Origin: Drosophila pseudoobscura
Lineage: Eukaryota; Arthropoda; Insecta; Diptera; Drosophilidae
Assembly: GCF_009870125.1 (NCBI RefSeq)
Contig: NC_046680.1
Location: forward strand, 6,386,001-6,450,000
Length of the DNA: 64,000 nucleotides
Reading direction: 5' to 3'
How positions within the stretch are numbered: position 1 is the first letter of the stretch; each line of letters begins with the position of its first letter. The position numbers and the translations under genes were made by a program. This document shows positions 14,101 through 27,400 of the stretch, one piece after another. The notes under the pieces were generated by a model. That model was given only the letters and a program-made list of their open reading frames with translations. It did not search any database and had not been told where the DNA came from.

Positions 14101-15768
14101 TCCTAAATACACAAAAACAAACACGCAAGGAACACGCAGGCAGAATTATTTCTTGTTCTTCTCTTTCACTCGATCACAGGCTGCGCTGCCCGAAGTGTCG
14201 TTGCGTATGGATGTATGCGTGTGCGTGTGTGCCTGCGGTCGCGAGATAAAGCTCTGCATAGAGATCAACTCTTTGTCTCGCTCTCTCACCCACAAACACC
14301 TCTCTTGCGGTTTATTGCTCATTTGCAGACCCCTTTTTTGCAGCTCGCTTCGAATGTGTGTCTCTATTGCGCTCGTATTTGCTTTGCTTTTGTTTTTTTT
14401 TTCAATCAGAAGATCTCGCATTGGAAATATCTACATACATACATATGTATGTATGTGTGTTTAGTGTTAATTGCCAGCCTCGTGTTTAAGGAATAAAGCT
14501 CAATCGGTTTCTTCTGACGAAATACTGTACAAGCGAAAGAAAAAGCGTTAAAAATATAACGATTCCCATTAAAAAAAAAGATTATGCCGACGGTGGAATA
14601 CCGAGGCGTCTGTAGCCTTAAATATTACACAATTTGTTGCTTGAATTTTGCAGTTAATTAAGCCTCCTAGTTCTTGGCTGGCACTGCACATCCCGCCCGC
14701 CCCTGGGCCTGGCCCCGCTCTGATTGATTACAGTTACCCAACAACTGTAACGCTGTGGCTCCCAGAGATTGTCTATCTGTTGCCTAACTGTTGCCATAGT
14801 TGTTGTTGTTGTTACCTGTCTTCCGCCTGGCTATATGCCACGCCCTTCTGGGGCTTCAGCCTTATGCCCTCCCTCCCTGGCCGACCCGTTAACATTCTAT
14901 TAACGTATTTTTCTTCATGATTACTGCCTTTGCCACATGGGCTGGCTGTGGCATCAAACGGGTTTCCAATCTCCGACGCGCGAGAAGCCTCAAAGAGAAG
15001 AGAACACGGAAGCGCCCTGTCCCCGGTCTGTCCCCGGTCTGTCCCCACGTTTAAATTACATTTCTTTGAGTTTTTCTTTGAGTTTCTTTTGAGGCTCCAT
15101 CACTGACTGATGGCTCTTGATCGATACATTGATTGATTGATTGCCTGACGGATTGGGAAGTGGGGGATTGCGCGCCCTTCATTTGCAGGTTCTAGATAGA
15201 TAATAAATAAAATGAATATTTACTTTCAGATATTTATCTTGAAGTACCCGAAAGACAGACTGTTACCAAAAAAAAACCCGTTGTCAAGTGTTAATGAGGT
15301 TCTTTTGCTGTACTCTGTTTTTTTGTGTTCGCTGTGCCAAATACTTTTGACGAATGCCGCTCGGCTTATAAAATATTTAAGCCAATTTCTTGCCCCTCCT
15401 ACCGCCCTGCTGTCATTACGAATTGCTTATTAATGCCACCGATAGGTGCTCTGCCAAAGACACGCCCAGAGACCAAGCCCCAAAACATTCCGCACTTTCG
15501 TTTTGTGTCCCATTGATTTCTATTTGATTTCCACTTTATTTCCACTTAATTTTATTTAATTTCTGGCCTTTGATGCTTTTGTTTTTGCTGCCATTAAAGT
15601 GCAGTTTTTTTTTTTGTATTTTCTTTTTTTTGCTGTGGCAGCACTTTCTAAACAAAAGTTTCTGCGCTGGAAATATCGTCGCGAAAAGCTTTACATAATT
15701 TATAGTTTCGTTTTTACATCACTATTTCCACACGAATTCTCTTTGAATATGAATAAAAGTCGCTTTTT

Positions 15769-16250
15769 ATACCCTTCAATGGCAAGGGTGTATTAGGACT
15801 CTCTCTGGCTCAGTCCTCGATATCTTGTGGGGTATCGAGAAACCTCACAAGGCGCTAAAGGGTTCTATAGGGAGAAGATTCCGCAAGGGCGAGAGCTCAA
15901 ATGGAAAGAAAGAGAGACCGAATGGAAGGAATGGAAGGACCAAGAACTGATGGGACATCGTGGCAAGGATCGTATTTGAGAGACTCGGAGGGATAGACAT
16001 GGGTAATGGGGAGGAGGAAGGACTCCCGCGAATCGGCAGAAGGTTGTATGTTCTTCGACCATGGAAAAAAGAGAGAAGTGAAAGAGAAGATCACGTGATG
16101 GAAGCCCCGGAACGGTGCTGGCATACGGCATATAGCGTGAATGAATGGAATGTACATTCCCTACGCATCGCATTGCAGTTCCAATTGGACTGTCACCCAG
16201 AGACTAAAGAACTTATTTGTGGGCTTTAAACGAGATCTACAAAGAGATCT
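15769..16250. repeat. Possible old transposon remnant (weak)
   Basis: The segment opens with an imperfect hairpin, ATACCCTT ... AAGGGTGTAT, resembling the ATACCCTTGCA-type hairpins common in dispersed Drosophila repeats (family resemblance recalled, not searched). A second inverted repeat follows: CTCGATA at 15816-15822 and TATCGAG at 15833-15839. The next 400 bases are less AT-rich than the surroundings and contain no recognisable protein. Boundaries and identity are uncertain. Confidence 0.2.
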
Positions 16251-16721
16251 TAAATCTCTAGCATGAGACAGAACTCAAGATTCCGTTCAGAAACATCAAA
16301 GATGCTTCGTCGAATGACTCGTTGATTCGCTGTACGAATTTCCCATAAGTGAACGACTACAACCATGAAGCCACCGTGTTGGCGGGGTATCTTCATGGTC
16401 GGCAGCACTTCTACTTTTTTGTGGTTTTCTTCTGTGAGATTTTGTTTTGCTCCTGCACTTTTCATAGCTGTTTCGCTTTGTTTTATTCATTATTTTCATT
16501 ACGCTTTTACGTCGTCTTCTTTTTGCACTTGGACGGCGGCAATTAGCGTAATTTAGTTGCATTCAAGAAGCGGAAATAAAACTATGAAGTTTTTTTTTGT
16601 ATCTTTTTTTTGTTTTTGTCGGAAACGGAGAAGATACAATGAGAGGGGTGGCGAGAGGAGAGGAGAGGAGAGAGGAAGAAGTTCCGATTAAAGAAATTTG
16701 TTTTGTTTTGCGGTTTTTTAT

Positions 16722-16736
16722 CCCCCCCCCCCCCCC
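16722..16736. repeat. Poly-C tract, 15 bases
   Basis: Run of 15 C, about 75 bases upstream of a run of 14 G (16810-16823). On one strand the pair could fold into a C-G stem, and G-tracts of this length can form quadruplexes. Confidence 0.85.
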
Positions 16737-16809
16737 ATTTTTTTTGTGAGATTCGCTCATGGGGATATTTATCATAATTCCCCTTCCACAGAAAGGGTAG
16801 GTGAGGGGA

Positions 16810-16823
16810 GGGGGGGGGGGGGG
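16810..16823. repeat. Poly-G tract, 14 bases
   Basis: Run of 14 G paired with the nearby C run at 16722-16736. Confidence 0.85.
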
Positions 16824-19800
16824 ATCCGCGTTTTAATTGGATTGTGGAAATTATTTGCAAATTAACTGGATTTTGGCTTTGAGCGAACGAAACTTTAATT
16901 GAATTCACAGCTGAGAAAGTTCTATCGAAACTTTCTTCGTGATTTAACTTTCTTCAGCTGGTCCAAAGCCCCCTTAAAAAGGCGCCGTCTGCCCCTCTCC
17001 CCCTCGCCAGGCACTCTGTGAACTTTGGCACGGTCTTGGCTTCTGTGGGGATTCCCTGGGTGTCCCTGAAACCATGAATGTCGTGCCAAGGCAGGAAAAC
17101 TCCTGCTTCTGATGATTTACCTTCCATTGAATAGCATTTTGCCCCCTGCCCCTGCCCCTGTCCCTGCCACTGCCTCTTGAATGGCAATCAACTTTTGCCC
17201 CTACTTTTGTTATAGCCATAATTGTAATGGCCATTTAATGTGGCTATAATTGTGTTCATATTTTTAGAGAAATCTCTCAAGTTTGACGAAGGTTCGACCT
17301 TGCTGCAGGGCCAAGGGGAGAGGTACGAGTATTTACAATAAAATCAGAATAAAATACAACAAAAATTATATAATCTGCCGAGTATAATTAACTTGATGCC
17401 CTTGAAACGGCTTTCAGGTACAATCGGCTCTTTAGATCTTTATCCGAAGAACTAGAAATGATAGTCCAGGACTCCACACTCCCCTCCACACTCTCCATGC
17501 ATAAAATCTGATATGCCATTTGTTTGTTTCAAATTCCATTAGAAAACACACATCAAAGTAAGTGCCACAGAATGTTTCAGCAGCGGCAAGTGCCACAATT
17601 TATGCACATGCAAAATACACATTTCCATAGAATTTTTGAGTGATAGACAGAGAGGGGGAGAGGCTCTGATGTCGATAAAACAATCTTGGCCCCCCGCGAA
17701 CGCGTCTAACCTTGAACTCCTCTCCGAGAACCGCAGAGGAAGCTCGCGTGGCTGTTTGTGGATGTTTTTTGCGGATTTATCAAGCGAGACACAATCGGAC
17801 TACAATAATAAGTGAATGAAACAATATGTTTTCATAGTGTGGAAATGCCAGCCAAGGCAGCGATAAGAGATTTCCTCCCATTGAATCATCGCTTCGCTGG
17901 GGGAAGTACTTCAAAGTCTCTTATTTGCAGATAGTAAAAGAAACACGAGCAAACCATTATCTTATTTGCAACTATGTATAATAAAATATAATAAAAAACA
18001 GACAAAAACAAGGGAATTAATGCCCATTGAACCGATTGATTCATTCGATTCGTTTATTTAGCTGTCACTTTTATCCAATAAGTGGATAATCAACAAAATA
18101 ATTGGGTTTATTGAAATTACTATTGACATTTTCCATTTCCATTTGGCTAACACACACAAACACTGTTTCCTCTTCCAATTTCCCAGCAGAGGCCTCCTCC
18201 CACAGAAATACTGGCGGATTTTTACAAAAACCCGCGATTTACGACTATTTTTTGTGGGCTGTCGGCCTTTGGTTCTGGTTGACTCTCTCAGATAACCCAT
18301 CCTCTGATTGTTTGAACGATTTTAGAACATGGGAAGTCTCTTTATATCGTCCGACAGCGGTGGGTAATCTTTTCGAAGGAAAACCCTTATCATGCACACG
18401 CAATGCATGTTGTTTTATCGCAATTATTGGGCGATGGGCACAACTTTAAGCAAAGGAATCTTCTTGTGCGTCCACGACTTCCCTCTAATCCTGACACAGA
18501 TATCCTGTCGTTGCACAAAGCACAAATCTCTATCGAAAACATACATGAGTCCCTTTTGATGAATTATTCAAAGAGAGCACTTTTCCACCCAAAAAACACT
18601 GTGTGGACACACTCTATGTGCTTATGTATGTACTGTGTGTACACATTGTACACCTTTTTCCACACTGGTAGAATGTTTTGCATTTGGCTTGGCATTTGGG
18701 GACACAAATGGGGGTGGGGTGGGGGGGAGGGGGTGCCCGCATATATCATACTCCCATTTGCTTTATATATGCGTATATACTATATATCTACTGAACGAGT
18801 GGAATCCTTGGGCCAGATTGATTTTCCTTGCCACTGCCACTCCTCACTCACCCCCCCCCCTTGCGCCCTTCTGTTGCTGTTGGTGTAGTGGCAGGTTGTG
18901 TTCTTTCTTTTTTCCATATTCCACATTCTCTTATTGATTTTTTGTTTGCTTTTTTCCCCGTCTTTGTGGAAATCGTTTTTCTGCTGTACTTTTGCTGTGT
19001 TCTCTTTTAATTGCATTATGCAGGAAAATCACAGGGGCAGGACGGAAGGGGTCGCAGCGGGACGGGGCAGGATGTGGTGCAGGTCCTCTCATTGTTGTGA
19101 CCTGCTAAGAGATCGAACCAGCATCGGAGTCTTCCACATTTCCACTCATTTTTCATTGGGAAAGTATTCTCATCTACATTCTCATGACAAAGAGCAGAGG
19201 AGCAGAGGAGCATTAAGGAACATTTTGAAATATATATGGTATTAAATCAGAGCCAGTTTCCTTCCCTTCCCCTGAAAGGGCTAAAGTAAAGTAAACTATT
19301 TTCACTTTTTTCCCCCATTTCTTTCTCTTTTACTTTTTCTGTTCCCTTTAATCTGGTTCGCCATAAATCTGTGGGTGTGGGTGGGTCTGTGGATCGGATC
19401 ATTAATACGGACACGCTTAAGCCTGGACTCATGGACTCTATTGCAGGCCAGGTCCAGGACCAGGACCAGCTCTATCCCCCTGAAGCGGCACGTGTCCCAC
19501 TGCGGTCCCTGTTTCCCGTTTATCACCTTCTCCCTTTCCTTATCAGGACAATGACAGACAAAAGAGCGGGGAAGGGTGAGATTTCAGTTCAACTATTAAC
19601 TTCTGCCAGGGAAAAAATCCTCCTTTGGTGGTGGTGGTGGAGGAGGAAACAAGCCAAAGAGAGAAAGCACTTAAAGGATCAGCCACAGAAAGAGCTGTGT
19701 GTGTGTGGGTGTGGGTGTGGGAAGGTAAATGTAAAAATGCTAATCATTTGCTCATTAAATCCGCATCAGTCGCTGCCGACTCTGTGAGTCCATGGCTGCT

Positions 19801-22800
19801 GGTGTTAATGACAGGACAAACACCAGCCAGCCACCCAAAGAGAGACTAACCAAGGGAGAGAGAGGGGGGGAGAGAGAGAGAGAGAGGGGGAGAGAGAGAG
19901 TCTTGCCTGCCCGGGCCGTACGAACAGCTGTTGTGTGTTGTGTGGCTTCAAAAGTTCAACGAGAATTTTGGCACAAAGAAAATGAGAGAAAGACAAGAAA
20001 AAACAAAACAACAAGAGCAAAGAGAAGGAGAAGGAGCAGGAGCAGGGAGGAGGTTGAAGATAAAAATAAAAGGAAGAAGAGTTTCCAAGGGAGAGAGAGA
20101 GAGAGAGAGCCCGAAGCAAAGGACGAGTGAGGGGCATTAAAGTTACAGTGGTTACACCCTCAAAAGGGAAAACGGGGTACATCTATTCCATATAACACTT
20201 TTGTATAATGATAGGATATCGAGTAGAGGATTAATAATAATTAATAATTAATTAATCCATAATTATTTTCCACCGAGTGAAATCTTTGCCATGATTTCAT
20301 TATAATAATGATACAATTAGAATGTGAAACTAGACCATTTATAATCATTCCATCGAGCTATTCTGTTCTGGTTTATAGCCCACCTTCAATCCACACCAAG
20401 CCCACACTCCATCGCGTTCCGTTGCGGGGCGCTCCACTGTACCATGTCCTTGGCTGAGCAGCAATCAGCGGAATAGCAGCCGCCTCAGTCTCTCTCGCTC
20501 TCTCGCTCTCCGACTACACCGTGCAGACGACATCTTAACAGCCTGTGAAATATTAGGCCCTGCGACTGGACTGAAACTGGGGCCTGAGCCTGGGACAGGG
20601 ACAGGGATACATAAGGAGGGGCCACAGGCAGGGTGTGCGAGGGGGTGAATGGCAAATCATCTGTTTAAATCGATTTTCCTTGTTTTTTGTCGTTTTGTGC
20701 TGGTAATATTTCTTTGTTGCTCGCTTTCCTCTTTCCCGAGCCTACCATCTCCCTTTTTTTTTGTGTACCCACTTTTTCTTTTCGCTCTCTTCGCTAGTTT
20801 GTTGAGAAACTGCTGGAACGACGGGACTCTACGGGTGAGTGGTGGGTGGGCCCTGTGCCCGGGCTGGAAGGCAGTGGCCAATATTCCATGTCCTAGATCT
20901 ACTTTCAAAGCTTGAGCGACCACTACTCTCCATCTTTCCCTCTCTGGTACGATCCATTCGCCATTTAATTGACCCCAAAAATAGCTACCGAAAATTGCCA
21001 CAAAATCTGAGATCTACGCCCCCACGGATCTGCAGAGGGTGAGGAAAAAACTACCAACTTTTGGGCTCATTAAATGAATCAAAAATTGCTTGTGGCTCAC
21101 TGGGTGACCATAAAAGTCGAATCTTTCGAATTTGGGCCATTTAAATGAATCGAATTCTCGTAATTTATGCAAATTGGTCGAAATGCTGGCCAAAATCACT
21201 TTTCTGGAGATACAATATCTCAAACAGAAAAGTTGTAAATTGTTTTCGGGGGAAATGAAACAAAAGAAAACGAAAACAAAAACAAAAACCGTTGATATAT
21301 CACGCACTGGGGCCGAGCCCCAAGAGAGTACACTGAGAGCGGAAAGTACTTGATCGCCTTGATTGTAGGTGGATCAGCTATAGGCAGAGGACTAAAGCTA
21401 AAGACTAAAGATTTAAAGAATATTTGTTACCATCAAAGACCTTGGAAAAAACTTACGAGTTTTCCATTTGTAAATGCACTATTTGGACCCACTGTACGGC
21501 CAGTATATCGCATCATATGAAAACTGGTTGAAACAATTACACATCCATCCAGCCGCCCAGACGATCTAGTAGCTCTGATCTCAGAGATCTGTACGTGCCT
21601 GCCCCTCCATCCCTCCACGCAGAGCCGCACCAAAACAAAAAAACGAGAAAAGCTCCATTGGAGAGCGACGTTACGTGCCGCAAGCGAGTGACTATCAGAT
21701 AAAGCACGATTGTAACAGCACATATAAAAAGTTTCAACTATTTCGTGGCGGTACCAGTTTAAAATTTTATTGTTACGCTTGTGTAACAACAAAAGCAACA
21801 ACAACAACGATTATAATAGCCATGGCATGCGCTAAAACAAGAACCAGTCACGTCATGACTAAGTTCAGCAAAAGCAACACTCAGCAGCGAGATAACCCTC
21901 CTCCCCGGCCCCCGGCCCCCGACAGAATTTGTGCATTTGTGTAATAGAGGGTGGAAGAGAGAGGGGGAGAGGCGGCGTGCGGAATGCGTGCAATTCCCAA
22001 ATCAAACCACAAAAGAAACACTCGAGAGTGGAAGGTCAATAGCGGGACCATAAAACGATGCGATAAGGGGAAGAAAAATAAATAGAAAAGGAAAACAGTT
22101 TGAGTTTCGGAATTCCGAAAAACCCACCTCTGGAGGGGAAAATGATAAGAATCATTAAGAATGTGAAGGTATCAACGCCTTACTTCACTGCAGCAGGAAT
22201 CGAATAAAGAAGGAAAGAATCTCCAGAACAAGAACCAACAAAAACAAAACAAAGCGTCAAAACAAAAGAAGAAACGGGAGAAAAGTAACACTCGAGAACA
22301 AGCACAAAAAATCGAAGAAAACGAATCGTTAAATGGAAAAACAAACCGAACAACAATCAGGGCAAAGTAAATGCCAATCGGATCGGCAATCAAAGAAAAG
22401 CAAATGGCTCCAATGACTGTATTAATTCCATAGAAAAGAGAGCGAGGGGTGGCCGTGCACCGGCTATCGCCTATCGCCTACCGCCTACCGCCACCTAATG
22501 GCCGTTTCGCAATCGAGTAACCATGACCGTGTGCGGGCAATTACGAGTACCGATGGTCGGGGCAAAGGGTTAACTACTGTTATTCACTTTTCAGGGGTGC
22601 CGGATGCAGGTGAAGGTCGAGCCTGTGAGGGGGGGGGACAGCGTCAGAAATGCAGAAAACATAGCACACTTGTTAAATGCTTTTTCATTTTATTGTTACC
22701 ATTTACATAAATATTTTGAAAAGGAAAACACATTTTGAAGCTCCACGCGATCCTAAATTATTTCGATCTCCTACAATTCTTTCTTCGCTCCACCACGCTC

Positions 22801-23299
22801 TTTCCACCAACTGATTCTCACCCATACACGTACTCATATCCCTCTATCTCCTTCTTCCATCTTCTTCTTCCAAGTCCCGTACTGATCCCGCATGATCAAT
22901 TCTACACTTTCCATCGACTGGAGACTCGAATTTTTCTCACGTGTTTTCTTCTCTCTTTTCGACTTTCATTTCGTTATTTCTAATCTTTCACACACGGTTT
23001 TGGTATGATAAAACATGATTAACATTGCCAGGATACTGACCTCTCTCTCTCTCTCTCTCTCTCTCTTTGATTTCGTTGCTTTTCCCGAATTTCCCCGGAA
23101 TCCGGCTCAAATTTATTTACTTTTGTTGTAGTCTCCCGATGGTTTACATTTGTTTTTGTTGCTCTCAGTGGTTAGTGGCTTTTTTTTTCGTCAGGTTTTC
23201 GTTCTCCAATTTTTGGGCTGGGTAAAAAACAGGACTCGCTCGCTCGCTTGCTCTTCCTTTTCCTCTCTATGCGCGCGCGCTCTGCCAAATTGATTTTCA

Positions 23300-24040
23300 C
23301 TTTTGGCGATTGTCAAAAAAACCGAAAAAAATCATAATAAAAGACAACAACAAGAAGGCAGGAATTTTCACTTGTGCCACTTTTTGTGGCAGCAGAGCCC
23401 GTCGTCGTTGTTTTTGTTGCAGGGAACAGGTTTCTGCTTTTGTTTTTGGCGTACCTTTTCCTTTGCCGTTGACTTTGCTTCTCTTTTTCACTTCTTTTCC
23501 CCGAGATGCTCGCACACACACGCACGCACAAACACACGGACGCACCAAACGGCGACGACGACGACGACGCCGGCAGCGCTACTTTGGCCAAACAACAAAA
23601 ATTCTTGCGCTGGCTTTGATTTTGGTTTTGCTATTGGCTTTGCTCTTTGCGGAGGCGAACCGGTTTCGATTCTGTTTTTGCACTTCACTTGACGAATTTC
23701 GATTGATTTTGGGCCAACATTTCCGAATATTTTTAAAACGATTCAGGAAAACGCTTGCACCGGAATCTTAGTTTAATACTTGATGCCATGCACCGTTATT
23801 TCCCGCATCATCATACACTTGTTTTCTCGGCTGCTCCCGTCTCACTCGCACCTCGCACGAAAACGCGCACATCCACCGTTCAGTTCGAAAATTGTATATC
23901 TATATTTATATATATATTTTTTATTTTTTTTGATAATATATTTTCGTTATTTTTGTTGTTGTTTTGCAATTTTGTATTGTTTATCAACGGATTTTTCTGA
24001 ATTCAGAAAAAATTCGACAATATCTCGTTGTTGCACGGTG
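23300..24040 (-). other. Inferred 5' leader exon of a minus-strand gene
   Basis: Read on the minus strand this segment has the texture of a long Drosophila 5' untranslated leader: A/C-rich with CAA and AAC runs, GTGCG-type words, and no sustained ATG-initiated frame. A possible donor, AAAAG|GTACGCC, lies with its exon end at 23455. Upstream, at 24316-24323 and 24430-24437, are two perfect TATCGATA sites, a usual core-promoter-proximal element. If correct, the gene runs leftward through the non-coding stretch and beyond the window edge. No coding exon of it is identified, so gene identity is unknown. This rests on composition and motifs only. Confidence 0.35.
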
Positions 24041-24101
24041 CGCGGCGGCGATTACATTGATTGTGTTTTCTTTTGGTGCCTCGATAAGAAATCGTACTTA
24101 G

Positions 24102-24303
24102 CCGACTTAAGCCCCCTCTATTTAAATATAGTTTTTCTATTTAAATAGTTGAGGTTAATGTCGGAAAATGTTAACGATTGTAAATTCTTCTTGTAGATTG
24201 ATGCTATTTTTCCTCAGAAATTAAAAGAAAACCACTATTTTTTTAAATTAAATTTCCATTATTTTTAATGGAATATAAAAATACCCTATTGGCTCATAAT
24301 GGG
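24102..24303. mobile_element. piggyBac-type miniature element, copy A (about 202 bp)
   Basis: This is homologous, in inverted orientation, to the element at 55128-55319. A 21-base block (24106-24126) is identical to the reverse complement of 55295-55315, and similarity continues past a small insertion (the GTTGAGGTTAATG block here against CTTGAGGTAAATG there). The right edge is GGG followed by TTAA at 24304-24307. The left edge is a decayed form, TTAG then CCG, of the TTAA-CCC seen in the other copy. TTAA target duplication with CCC...GGG ends is the hallmark of piggyBac-superfamily elements. It has no coding capacity, so it is a non-autonomous (MITE-like) copy. Confidence 0.7.
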
Positions 24304-24315
24304 TTAAATGTGACT

Positions 24316-24437
24316 TATCGATAGTATTAAATATGAGACCATTTTCCATTTCTCGGCTACAAAGTGCCCATTTTTTGCATGTTTCTGCAGCATGCTAATG
24401 CAATTTTTCGATAATTTGTGTCTCTGTTATATCGATA
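24316..24437. promoter_or_regulatory. Pair of TATCGATA sites upstream of the minus-strand leader
   Basis: Perfect TATCGATA palindromes at 24316-24323 and 24430-24437, with a TTCGATAA word between them near 24407. The first lies 12 bases from the right end of the miniature element. DREF binds this motif in promoters of broadly expressed genes. Position relative to the inferred leader at 23.3-24.04 kb fits a promoter-proximal role. Confidence 0.4.
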
Positions 24438-27400
24438 TGTTATATATAGAATTCTAAAAGCGACCAAACCAGTTGCGGTGTTTATGGAAAGCTTCTGCGT
24501 CGTTCCCTTTCTAGATCACACAAAACATTTTCTTTTCCATTATTTTGTCATTATTTTCAATATCTTTCTAAAAAAAACTTATGTATTTATTCTGTACTTG
24601 CCGCAGTTAGCTCAAATCCTTAAAAACATCCGCGCGCCCATCGATATTAATATAAATACTTCCTATCGCATTGTGTTGCTGGCTCATGTTGCTAGAAAAC
24701 ATGCTCAATAATTTCCCATGGTTGTCAAGAGCAAATGGGAAATTTGCTCTTTCGATAAAATTCCTTCGCTGTTTATTAGGGAAAAATGATAAAAAGCAAT
24801 GTAGTCGACATTTCATACCCTGTATTCAGATTATTAATAAAAAAAACTATACTAACTTGGAGTAAAATATATTGAAATACCAAGGTGCTGTCTAAGAAAA
24901 TTGGTGCTCAATATTTCATATATAAAGTATTCGTATTATTATTCGTAGATAAGGCTACAATTGAAAGTCAGAATGGGAATGCCCCGGAAACGTTGCAGCA
25001 CATTTCGAATCCTCTGCACATAGGAAAAGCCATTGACTGTGGCTCCCTTGTCCACTTTTTTCGTCCAAGTTCTGGGTCACTTGGGCATTTCGATCCGTTC
25101 CTTGAAGGTTTTTCCTCGTTTCTTTCGATTGCTCTTGTATTGTTTTTCATTTTCCTGACATTCCGCCGGTGGCCGGCTCAGGTGGACGGTGGGGGCGGGG
25201 GGGGGGGGGGGGGGGGGGGGGGGCTCTGGTCTTGGTTGTTGTGGGCGGCGTTTCCATCCATTTAAAAGCATTTCTTTGCGGGACGGTTGATTGTTGCCTT
25301 TTCCCCTTTTGTTCTTTTTGCCTCTTGTGTTGTTTTTCTTAAAGTTTGTTTCTGGAGGCGCCTCCCATTGTGGTCGTTACGGTTGCCCTTTTTTATTGGC
25401 TTGAATGGGAGAAGATTGAGCCAAATCGAGGATTACTAATTGCTGGCTTCTGGAATTCTTTGCCGGAGACTTTAATGATTTCGCAAACAGTCAAAAAAGT
25501 CTTTGCTCTAGTTCGTTGGTACAAAATGCATTCCACTCTCAGTTGCAGCAAATTAAATGTTGAAATAAACATAAATGATGTTCTGTGCTTCGTTTTCGGG
25601 TATTATGTATGCATTTTGGACAGCTCTCCTCCAAATCATTAACTTCTGAAATCCATTTCTCATTTGATTGTCTGCTCATTTGCTTTTATGTAAATCTTTC
25701 GCTCGTCCGTTCGGCAGGAAATGGAAATTTTCACTGAATAAACGTGAGCGGCCACCGAAATGATGACCCCCAAAAAAGGTCAGCCCGAGTGGAGATGGCA
25801 AGTGATGAGTGGGAGGGGCTGCATTTTCCTTACAAAACTGCAACGTGGCCACTGAATGGAGCTTTCCGCTGCAGCCACAGCCGCTACATTTCGTGCATCT
25901 AATAATTCATTGAATTTCCATTAGGTTTTGAATTACCTCCCACCCCCGATGGAGCCAACCACAGGCTTTGTGGTTCACGCAGCATTATTTCGTGGAAGGT
26001 AGCGGCAATCGCAATTATGCCCTAACGCCACAGCCTCCTCCACTGGAGAGCACCCTTTTCCGGTTCAATTCATCAACATCGTCCATTGATTAGAACCCAC
26101 ACTCCCTGCCTCTGCCTGCCATCCTCGCAGAGTTGCCAGAGTGTGCAGATTTCACTATGTTTTGGTGGAGACTGTACCAGTAGCGGCTATCATTGCAATC
26201 ATTCTGACTCAATATTGACTCCAATCGATCGCTTGTGTCATTTTCCATTGTTGATTGTTTGTCTTTTCACGCTTCAAAGTTGTTTCTGCGGAATGGCGGC
26301 GCCCTACAGCTGATAATCGTATTTGTTCTGGCTTTTATTTGTTGTTTCTGAGATTATGACATTGAGATTGCAGCACGTGCTAGTAACTGAGGGACAGTGG
26401 TTCTGACAGTAATGGAAAACTTAGGGTCCAAATGCTTGAACAACAGAATCTACTCCACGAACATTTCGACCGATCGTTCTGAGAAGCCAAACAAATATCA
26501 CTTGCATCTGCAATGGTCCTGTTAACAACGGAAGGTGTTAATTTCGCTCAACTCTTGGCCCATCTTCTGTGCACCACTGTGCAGGCGGCATGAACAGCCA
26601 CAAAGAGGCTGCAACAACTGCAACAACAACAGGGAACCATCGCAGACCTTTTAGCCCGGTAAATGCAACTGACAAGAGTTCCCTGTCTGATTATATCAGT
26701 TGCATACATCGCTTAACGGTCTACCACTCGTGCCCTTTCCCCCGGCGTCTCGGCCTCCCCCGCACGAGGGGCTGTGCGTGCTTAGAAAAACAGTTTGAGA
26801 GCCACTGGCATGGGCCAGATGGATGTTTCGACTCCATCCGCTGCCTGTTTATGCGCGATTTATGAGCCGGCCACTACAACGGGCTGCTGCTGCTGGTGCA
26901 ACATGCCTGATGCATGACACGCCCCCTCCACTTGCACTCGCTTTCATAACGGCCCACGGTGGGTGGCAGACCAGGCCTAAAGTAGCAGCCGTACATATTG
27001 TACAATAAGTAATAATCAGTACTTGCCCCCGTGCATGGATCGGTGGGTGGGGGGAGACCTGAGGATCGCATTAGATTGTGGCAGTCTGATCCCGCATATA
27101 GAGGATAATTTTTATAAATAAAACAAACACAATTGTGGTTTTATATTTTGAATCTTTTGAAGCTTCCTATCCTGCAAAAAGACTCTGAGTGGATGGCGGA
27201 TGGATCAATGTTTGCCGCTCAGCAAAGCAGAAAAATGGCCAGAAATGCTGGCAAGTGAAAGTCCAACGACTTCCACCGACCCGACCAGCTACAGGCCCAG
27301 ACTCACAGCCAGACCCAGACCCACAGACGCTCCGACGCTTCGTTCACATCTCACTAACCTCGTGATTTACATTTGCATTTTCGCTTACATTTACATTTAC

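Larger units (their letters stand above)
8016..23249. other. Long non-coding stretch, no gene recognised
   Basis: Fifteen kilobases without a supportable coding exon. Open frames here are short or are shadows of simple sequence, for example the frame opposite the purine-rich block at 10.5-11.2 kb. Contents: poly-C and poly-G runs; GAGA-rich blocks near 11.2-11.33 kb, 11.87-11.89 kb, 19.86-19.91 kb and 20.09-20.11 kb; a CACAAT array near 11.98 kb; a CAGTCA array near 13.36 kb; a 24-bp palindrome made of ACAT/ATGT units at 14433-14456; a TC array near 23.04 kb. I found no tRNA-like A-box and B-box pair. Intronic or intergenic regulatory DNA is the likeliest reading. Confidence 0.55.

Noticed and set aside
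14433-14456. 24-bp perfect palindrome of ACAT/ATGT units
   Set aside because: It is a microsatellite that is symmetrical by composition, not an evident protein site or hairpin RNA.
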